From Eledone cirrhosa (lineage: Eukaryota; Mollusca; Cephalopoda; Octopoda; Eledonidae), in assembly GCA_964016885.1 (NCBI GenBank), contig OZ024748.1:29167848-29231847 (forward strand): DNA of 64,000 bases, written 5' to 3'. Below are positions 61,201-64,000 of the stretch, in pieces. Every line of letters starts with the position of its first letter. Positions within the stretch are counted from its first letter, which is position 1. The translations under genes and the position numbers were made by a program. The notes below the pieces were generated by a model, which did no database searches, was not told the origin of the DNA, and worked only from the letters and a program-made list of their open reading frames with translations.

Positions 61201-64000
61201 CTAGTCAGGTGTGACTTGTATGGTTTGGTGTATTACTTGAGGAATATGTTTTAGTGTGACTAAGTGAATGGCTTCCTGTAATTAAGGGGTGTGCCTTGGT
61301 GTGACTTGTGGGTTCAGTTTGGTAGTTAGTATCACTAATTCCACCCTCAAATTAGAGCAGTTAGCATTACTAATTCTACCTCTCAAAGTACAGTAGTTAG
61401 TATCACTAACTCCACCCTGAAACTATTGTAGTTAGTATCACTAACTCCACCCTGAAACTACAGTAGTTAGTATCACTAACTCCACTTTGAAACTAGAATT
61501 GTTAGTATCACTAGCTTCACCCTAACACTAAAATAGTTAGTATTACTGATGTCATCATAATATTAAATTTACTCTACCTTAAAACTAATCACTAGACAGT
61601 TTGTTCATTTTGAATTGCTATATCTTCCAACAAAGGATGTAACATTAGCTGGAAATTTAAATAATGTTAGTTTTATACAGAACAGGTTTAATCTATGATA
61701 TGTCTGCTGTATTATTATATTAGTCTCCCAACTCTTGTAAGATATATTATATTCATGTTTTATATAATTAATTGATTTTTGTATTGTTGACTGTTGTACA
61801 TTTTGTGTTATTGCTTGTTGCCTTATTTTAGTTTGCTATTTAAAAATTATTCTCATTTCATATTGCATTTTTTCTTTTTAAATAAAACTCCATCAAATTA
61901 TTTTACTAAAGAAAAGGAATATGGAGCGTTTACGTCAAAGGCATAAGAACATTCATCGGTTGAACAAATTTGTTTTAGCTCGTAAGGTTCAGAAAGATGT
62001 GAGAAAACAAGAGGAGGAAGCTATGCAATTGGACAAAGCTAGAGAAAGATTAAGGTTTGTTGAAAATTCTTTGAAACTTTAATTTTTTAGTGTAAGGTTG
62101 CATGGTTGTACGCTTAAGAAGTTCACTTTACAACTATGTAGTTTTTGATTCAGTTCATTGTACAGCACAATGGGTTAACTAAACCTCGGGTGGGCCAATG
62201 CTTTGTAAGTGAAATGTGGTAGATGAATACTATGTTAAAGCTTATCTAAAGGATTGTTGTTGGTTTTTGGTGATAGGTTTAACTCCTCATCAGTTGATGG
62301 TGTTAAATGACATGAAAATCAGAATCTGTAAAATATATTGAGTGGTATATACATTCTGAGTAAAATCCCGTTGAAGTCAACTCAGGTGGATAAAATAAAA
62401 GTACCAATAGAGTACTGGTGTCGATATAATCGACTTTCCCCTCCCTACGAATTGCCAGCCTTGCATCTAAATTAGAAATCCTATTTACTATGCATGTTGT
62501 TTGTTTTAATTACCTCATGGTGTATTTATTTTTAATATCTCATAATTGAGTGGGTGGTTTGAACACCATTAAAAACCTTTGACTCTACCTAGGGTCGAAG
62601 AAATTGTAGCAAGCAATGGCACTATTTTATCGTTGTGGAGTAATTTGGTCGTGCTTTGTCACTCACCAGCCCTTAGGGTTGGTGGTGTATGAATACAAAA
62701 GACGACTTCTGCCCAGCAGTTGCTTTGCACCCTTTTTCAGTTCTAGCTAGCAGTTGCACCAGCACCTCACAAGTGGCTTTCCTGGTCAATGCACCATCTT
62801 TCAAAACTACCCAGCAGTTGCGTTTTAGAGTCGTTGGCTAGCAGCTCATAATGGCTTCACTACTCTTGCGACTTTGCTCTCTAACAATGAGAGTAATTTT
62901 ATTTATACGTCTTTTAGGAGATTTACCGTAACCGACAACTTGGTTCCAAAGTACTTGCCTTTAAGAGATTTGCCATTACATGTCAGCTTTGTTACACAAA
63001 ATCTCTGTACCACTTCTCACCCTTTGTACATGCACTCATGTCAAGCAAAAATAAATCTTTATTATGTTTTGAAATATGCCTTCTGTGGAACCTCGTGGTG
63101 TATTGTTTAATTTTTCCTACTCACCGCCATTGGTACACGGATGTATGGTATTTTCTAAGCTCGACCGAAGCATATTCCTAACAACAACTATAACACCAAT
63201 AGTTATGACTACAACAACAGCATCACCACAGACAACACCAACTGCAACGACAACAACAGCAGCAATAACAACAACAAAAACAAGAGCGGCAGTTATATTT
63301 TGATTTTTTCCAAGTATTTTTTTGTGATGTCTTTATATTGTTTTATACTTCTCAGGCTGGAGAGAAGAAAGCTGGAGAAAGAAAAAGTATTAAGATATAG
63401 AATGGAAAAAGAAATTCTTCAAAAGCAAAGACTGAAAGCTGAGATGATGAGGTGAGTAAATCAGAAAATATTCTTACTATACCATTATGAACTTAATGGT
63501 ATCTTATTAATTATCTTTGACATTATTTAGTCAATTGAGTTAATTTACTTATTCCTCTCCCGCCTCTTGGCTACCTTTTCTATTTGTTTTGTTTATTGGT
63601 TGGTTTTGGTTGTTGGCAATAGGATCTTTTAAATAGATTTTACTGAGTGGAAAGTAGTCTGAAATGTAATTCATATGTGTGACATGATAACAACACTCAA
63701 CAACATGTTATCAAATGTATAAAAATATATTGTAATGTAAATCTGTTGAAAAAATATATAATTCTTCCTAAATTCCAAACAAAATATGTTGTTCTTCAGG
63801 TTAGAGACAATAAATCTGGAGAAAGAAAAACTATTGAGATATAGATTGGAAAGTGAACTTCTTCAAAAGGAAAGACTTAAAGCTGAGATGATGATGTGAG
63901 TAATTCAGATTATTTTCTTACTATATCATTATCAACATTTTAATTGTTTTTGACATCATTTAGTCAATTGAGTTAATTACTTATTCCTCTCCCTCCTCTT
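37117..64000 (+). CDS. SAFB: SAFB/SLTM-like scaffold attachment factor, copy B (17 exons, 3' end outside window)
   Basis: Seventeen exons join in one frame with GT-AG junctions and matching phases: 723 codons plus 2 bases. Order: N-terminal SAP motif (residues about 15-46: [17 protein letters not shown] and [12 protein letters not shown]), an acidic Ser/Thr/Glu linker partly encoded by very short exons, a Lys-rich stretch, one RRM (RNP2 LWVSGL; RNP1 RCYGFVTM), a Lys/Arg/Ser region, the SAFB-type motif DILSFDRIK, then the charged coiled region. SAFB proteins bind matrix-attachment DNA and RNA in the nucleus and affect transcription and splicing. If the tail resembles copy A, the protein would be about 990 residues, close to family size. 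ATG 37117 is chosen because the SAP follows after about 14 residues, as usual for the family. SAFB versus SLTM orthology is unresolved. Confidence 0.93.
37380..37640. other. Intron start of copy B, AT-rich
   Basis: It contains three imperfect repeats of AACATTACAAAT-type sequence (37431-37530) and a G-rich patch near 37590. No gene is seen. Confidence 0.5.
37640..39240 (-). mobile_element. Non-LTR retrotransposon fragment with RT and C-terminal domain (minus strand)
   Basis: Reading the minus strand from 39240: an RT motif-A-like segment ([17 protein letters not shown], about 39010-38960), then [20 protein letters not shown] and [14 protein letters not shown], a C-terminal domain [20 protein letters not shown] and [18 protein letters not shown], and [12 protein letters not shown] at the end. 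That domain order is known from LINE-like proteins of invertebrates. Stops and frameshifts inactivate it. It lies in copy B intron 1. Confidence 0.8.
39600..40250 (+). mobile_element. CR1/Jockey-type LINE RT fragment, frameshifted
   Basis: Two frames share one RT: first [18 protein letters not shown] and [15 protein letters not shown], then after a frameshift near 39810 [19 protein letters not shown] and [20 protein letters not shown] (motif A DIAKAF). It ends abruptly at about 40250. 39241-39600 shows no recognisable feature. Confidence 0.85.
40434..40494 (+). CDS. SAFB: SAFB-like copy B exon 2
   Basis: The acceptor is TTTATTACAG and the donor C|GTAAGT. The 61-bp exon is phase 0 in and phase 1 out. 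It encodes [20 protein letters not shown], completing the SAP C-terminal helix in the way mammalian SAFB continues with an acidic Gly-Gly stretch. Confidence 0.88.
40659..40687 (+). CDS. SAFB: SAFB-like copy B exon 3 (29-bp micro-exon)
   Basis: The acceptor is ATTTTTCAG and the donor G|GTGAGT. Only 29 bp, phase 1 in and phase 0 out, encoding (Q)DLAALAKIT. It is accepted because both splice sites are strong and the phase restores the frame exactly. Confidence 0.8.
41210..42345 (+). mobile_element. LINE RT fragment (same family as 33725-35750)
   Basis: In order: [100 protein letters not shown] (catalytic box FADD), and [14 protein letters not shown]. Stops at about 41597 and 41895 and a frameshift separate the parts. 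It ends at an (AAT)n run at 42356-42375, in copy B intron 3. Confidence 0.87.
42375..42600. repeat. Two-copy tandem repeat, ~125 bp
   Basis: ATTGTGTACAGTGCTCAGGT at about 42379 and ATTGTGTACAGTGCCCAGGT at about 42510 start two similar units, each with ACAACTCATCAAA and a GTACATAG core. Each is preceded by an (AAT/AAC)n run. Confidence 0.75.
42600..42845 (+). mobile_element. Possible LINE 3' end
   Basis: It encodes [20 protein letters not shown] in one frame, resembling the last residues of some LINE ORF2 proteins (DR.RW..), and ends in a AAAGAAGAAGAA tail. It is short and interrupted by stops. Confidence 0.5.
42968..43022 (+). CDS. SAFB: SAFB-like copy B exon 4
   Basis: The acceptor is ATTTTTAG and the donor C|GTAAGT. 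The 55-bp exon is phase 0 in and phase 1 out and encodes the acidic [18 protein letters not shown]. Its phase pattern and first residues (AL) resemble exon 2. Confidence 0.85.
43320..43660. repeat. Minisatellite, ~58-bp units, about 5 copies
   Basis: Repeats of CAACACAGTATTATGTCATG followed by GTGTGTGTATTTTAGACTTT occur in copy B intron 4. The later units are more divergent. Confidence 0.85.
43695..43726 (+). CDS. SAFB: SAFB-like copy B exon 5 (32-bp micro-exon)
   Basis: The acceptor is TAATTTCCAG and the donor AAG|GTTGGT. It encodes (Q)[10 protein letters not shown]. Phase 1 in, phase 0 out, as in exon 3; the split Gln codon C|AA is also shared. Confidence 0.8.
43810..44005. repeat. Minisatellite, ~54-bp units, about 3.5 copies
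   Basis: Units contain CCAACTATGACTGGCTCTGG or CCAGCTAAGACTGACTCTGG, then TTCTATGATAC. The remainder of this intron (44006-44633) and the next (44790-45228) show no feature. Confidence 0.85.
44634..44789 (+). CDS. SAFB: SAFB-like copy B exon 6 (acidic linker)
   Basis: The acceptor is GAATTTTCAG and the donor CAG|GTAAAT. The 156-bp exon is phase 0 at both ends, so skipping it would keep frame. It encodes a Thr/Asp/Asn-rich acidic stretch ([18 protein letters not shown] to TNTVLQ). The TTTCAG acceptor agrees with phase 0. Confidence 0.88.
45229..45262 (+). CDS. SAFB: SAFB-like copy B exon 7 (34-bp micro-exon)
   Basis: The acceptor is TCTATTTTAG and the donor G|GTAGGA. It encodes [11 protein letters not shown] plus the first base of the next codon. 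The length is small, but the phases on both sides require it. Confidence 0.8.
46320..46700. other. GC- and CpG-richer island in AT-rich intron, unclassified
   Basis: The segment is visibly richer in G+C and CpG than its surroundings (for example CGCGGGCCAATCATC, AACCCGCGTGAAGGACG, AACCCGCGAACACGAC). Small open frames overlap in two frames without a family I recognise. It may be an inserted element. 45263-46319 shows no feature. Confidence 0.45.
46921..47135 (+). repeat. tRNA-derived SINE (first of a pair)
   Basis: GGCAGTATCGGTAGAGGGTC, then B box GTTCAAATCCCGCC, TATGGGGTCGATCAAATAAA, GTCGATTTAATCGACTTTCC and a GCCTATATAAGAAACTATTA tail. This is the fullest copy of the SINE in the window. Confidence 0.88.
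47145..47325 (+). repeat. tRNA-derived SINE (second of a pair)
   Basis: It starts GGCGGTGGATTGGCAGTATC, with B box GTTCAAATTCCGCC and a GTGCCAGAAGTAGAAACAAT tail. It lacks the TCGATTTAATCGACTTTCCC block of its neighbour, so it is a different subtype, closer to 23631-23840. Confidence 0.85.
47330..48940. other. Intron sequence without recognised gene
   Basis: It has (TG)n, (CA)n and (TA)n microsatellites at about 47506-47525, 47616-47650 and 48538-48560. No coding motif is seen. Confidence 0.6.
48946..49513 (+). CDS. SAFB: SAFB-like copy B exon 8 (long Ser/Thr/Lys/Glu-rich exon)
   Basis: The acceptor is AACTTTCTATAG and the donor AG|GTTGGT. At 568 bp it is the longest exon of the gene. The first two thirds are Ser/Thr/Pro-rich and acidic ([35 protein letters not shown]). 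The last third is Lys-rich ([35 protein letters not shown]), a likely nuclear-localisation region preceding the RRM. Confidence 0.92.
49514..51143. other. Copy B intron 8, no recognised element
   Basis: An (ACT)n/(AAT)n microsatellite lies at about 49780-49813. The rest is AT-rich intron without recognisable coding or transposon sequence. Confidence 0.65.
51144..51184 (+). CDS. SAFB: SAFB-like copy B exon 9 (41 bp)
   Basis: The acceptor is TTGTTACAG and the donor A|GTAAGT. It encodes [13 protein letters not shown], a basic link into the RRM. Phase 2 in, phase 1 out. Confidence 0.85.
51292..51386 (+). CDS. SAFB: SAFB-like copy B exon 10 (RRM N-terminal half)
   Basis: The acceptor is GTTTAATAG and the donor AAG|GTATGT. 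It encodes [20 protein letters not shown] and TKYGK, containing RNP2 (LWVSGL). The TT.ATDLK signature is diagnostic for the SAFB/SLTM type of RRM. Confidence 0.95.
51437..52115. repeat. 41-bp minisatellite, about 16 copies
   Basis: Units combine TGGTCATGTGTATTAGTGAA and GTCTGCTGGCATTGGTT, ending GAAC or AAAC. Units differ almost only at that G/A and at TGGTCATG/TGATCATG, so the array is very homogeneous. It lies between the two RRM exons of copy B. Confidence 0.95.
52690..53175 (-). mobile_element. Minus-strand LINE C-terminal fragment inserted in LINE
   Basis: The minus strand encodes [40 protein letters not shown] and [20 protein letters not shown]. These are typical C-terminal residues of another LINE family (the LYGSETW and GH..R motifs). 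It splits the RT frame of the surrounding + strand element. Confidence 0.82.
53690..54205. mobile_element. Unclassified ~0.5-kb insertion in LINE
   Basis: The segment interrupts the LINE between its zinc-knuckle remnant and the VNCFCYLG segment. It has a CpG-containing stretch (TTCGTGCGCGGCTTATGATT; ATCACGCGCGAATAGC) and no coding motif. It could be a solo LTR or a DNA element; I did not find clear target-site duplications. Confidence 0.45.
54746..55424. other. Intron sequence with short dispersed-repeat remnants
   Basis: TTCATTCACATGGTATTGAT and TTCATTCACATGGCATTGAT (about 55003 and 55067) start two related segments, followed by GAAGACACTTGCCCAAGATG. It is probably a decayed short repeat. 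No gene is seen apart from the exon 11 acceptor. Confidence 0.5.
55425..55574 (+). CDS. SAFB: SAFB-like copy B exon 11 (RRM C-terminal half)
   Basis: The acceptor is TTCTCCATCAG and the donor AAG|GTGAGT. The 150-bp exon is phase 0 at both ends. It encodes [20 protein letters not shown] and RNP1 RCYGFVTM, then [20 protein letters not shown]. This is very close to the second half of the metazoan SAFB RRM. A 4-kb intron full of repeats splits the RRM. Confidence 0.96.
55750..56505 (-). mobile_element. 5'-truncated LINE, 3' end (minus strand)
   Basis: The minus strand encodes GAIEVVDSF-type residues (here [18 protein letters not shown]), [37 protein letters not shown] and [17 protein letters not shown], ending in a GAT-rich tail at 55751-55766. 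A homopolymer of about 16 C at 56311-56326 lies inside the frame. It is nearly the same element as 27785-28575. Confidence 0.88.
56785..56860 (+). CDS. SAFB: SAFB-like copy B exon 12
   Basis: The acceptor is TTTTATTTTTCAG and the donor G|GTAAGA. The 76-bp exon encodes [20 protein letters not shown] and EVKKD, the basic segment after the RRM. Confidence 0.88.
57345..57700. repeat. Degenerate tandem repeat, ~75-80-bp units
   Basis: GGTCTGGCCAGTTGGCCACG recurs with changes at about 57411, 57487, 57561 and 57641, each followed by CTGCTCATAG-type sequence and TTTTGGGAGCT. The family also occurs at 29810-30000. Confidence 0.75.
57701..58388 (+). mobile_element. LINE ORF2 C-terminal fragment
   Basis: It encodes [34 protein letters not shown], then [39 protein letters not shown] and [13 protein letters not shown], with a frameshift between the parts. 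This is the usual C-terminal end of one LINE group (NRLR.G.GR; a Cys/His cluster C.C...H..C). It stops at TAG/TGA about 58382. Confidence 0.82.
58389..59870 (+). mobile_element. LINE 5' part (endonuclease and RT start) following a LINE 3' end
   Basis: In order: endonuclease residues [16 protein letters not shown] and [28 protein letters not shown], a linker ([33 protein letters not shown]), and RT residues [19 protein letters not shown] and [19 protein letters not shown]. Multiple frameshifts are present. The RT catalytic box is missing because the element ends at about 59870. Confidence 0.8.
59870..60535 (-). mobile_element. LINE endonuclease fragment (minus strand)
   Basis: On the minus strand: [60 protein letters not shown] and, in another frame, [19 protein letters not shown]. 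The last part matches GTRNEEGFRILEFCDAN at 24760-24830, so both belong to one LINE family. Confidence 0.83.
60604..60735 (+). CDS. SAFB: SAFB-like copy B exon 13 (Lys/Arg/Asp-rich)
   Basis: The acceptor is GCTATTTCCAG and the donor G|GTCAGT. The 132-bp exon encodes [20 protein letters not shown], then [19 protein letters not shown], an SR/RD-like charged segment. Confidence 0.9.
60898..61166 (+). CDS. SAFB: SAFB-like copy B exon 14 (KPGT repeats, DILSFDRIK)
   Basis: The acceptor is AAATATTTCAG and the donor AAA|GTAAGT. The 269-bp exon encodes a Ser/Thr-rich tract with short repeats ([15 protein letters not shown]), a Pro/Glu/Thr stretch, and [11 protein letters not shown]. The last motif occurs in SAFB proteins just before the Arg/Glu coiled region. 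The exon ends in phase 0, matching the next exon. Confidence 0.92.
61320..61550. repeat. Six-monomer seed of the 35-bp satellite in copy B
   Basis: About six monomers of the satellite (each with TAGTTAGTATCACTAA or a variant) lie in the same intron position as the 18-kb array in copy A. They share the ATTGTAG unit and the CACTTTGAAACTAGAATTG terminal unit with the array edge at 18105-18230. The outer units are more diverged than the middle ones, as expected of a short, old array. Confidence 0.93.
61912..62054 (+). CDS. SAFB: SAFB-like copy B exon 15 (paralogue of 18632-18786)
   Basis: The acceptor is TTACTAAAG and the donor AG|GTTTGT. It encodes [16 protein letters not shown], then [19 protein letters not shown] stop in this frame at 61879-61881 limits how far upstream the exon can start. 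It is shorter than the copy A exon by indels (GAAGAAAAG-type and one AGA codon), all in frame. Confidence 0.75.
62055..63355 (+). other. Copy B intron 15, paralogous to 18787-21114
   Basis: 62055-63060 matches copy A with about 1-2% substitutions and a few deletions, including the SINE fragment (62355-62490). 63170-63300 is an ACA-rich trinucleotide tract absent from copy A. The match resumes at 63300 before the exon 16 acceptor. Confidence 0.85.
63356..63451 (+). CDS. SAFB: SAFB-like copy B exon 16 (first 96-bp coiled-coil exon)
   Basis: The acceptor is ACTTCTCAG and the donor AG|GTGAGT. It differs from copy A 21115-21210 at three bases: Leu/Val, Glu/Gln and one silent change. Phase 2 at both ends. 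Confidence 0.9.
63800..63895 (+). CDS. SAFB: SAFB-like copy B exon 17 (second 96-bp coiled-coil exon)
   Basis: The acceptor is GTTCTTCAG and the donor AT|GTGAGT. The exon is identical to copy A 21670-21765, and so is the following intron up to the window edge at 64000. Further exons must lie to the right. Confidence 0.9.

Noticed and set aside
63076..63303. Thr-rich open frame
   Set aside because: It is a translation of an ACA/ACC trinucleotide tract in the copy B intron, absent from copy A.

Overview
The window is animal nuclear DNA, most likely from a cephalopod mollusc (an octopus-type genome). It is AT-rich, its genes have many small exons in long introns, and the repeats are typical of that group: tRNA-like SINEs with a B box GTTCAAATCCC, LINEs ending in (GAT)n tails, and many minisatellites. 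The species call is inference from repeat style; the gene structures are read directly.

The only host genes I can support are two tandem + strand copies of a SAFB/SLTM-like scaffold attachment factor gene. SAFB proteins are nuclear, with a SAP DNA-binding domain, one RRM, a charged Arg/Glu coiled region and a Gly-rich tail. Copy A is seen only from its 3' half: seven exons between 18632 and 31025, with a stop and a poly(A) signal near 31480. Its 5' half would lie left of the window. Copy B starts at 37117 and runs off the right edge. Seventeen exons (37117-63895) keep one open frame through every splice phase and encode the SAP motif, an acidic linker, the RRM (RNP2 LWVSGL, RNP1 RCYGFVTM), a Lys/Glu/Ser-rich stretch and the start of the coiled region. 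The last three visible exons of B (61912-63895) are paralogous to the first three visible exons of A (18632-21765), about 42-43 kb apart.

Layout: 1-18230 is a continuous 35-bp satellite of roughly 520 monomers that enters from the left edge and lies in the copy A intron just upstream of exon 18632. The same intron of copy B (61320-61550) holds only about six monomers with the same right-hand boundary, so the array has expanded in one paralogue. 18632-31025 is the copy A 3' half; its introns hold two further ~35-bp minisatellites, a SINE, LINE pieces, a MITE-like element, a ~590-bp foldback element and a ~285-bp near-perfect hairpin. 31026-37070 is intergenic, with a decayed mariner and nested LINEs. 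37071-64000 is copy B, with LINE fragments of several families, SINEs and minisatellites in its introns.

There is no bacterial-type operon, CRISPR array or RNA gene cluster. The most unusual features are the giant intronic satellite with nested higher-order duplications, its seed in the paralogue, and an exon that differs between paralogues far more than the intron beside it. I could not confirm a new biological system.
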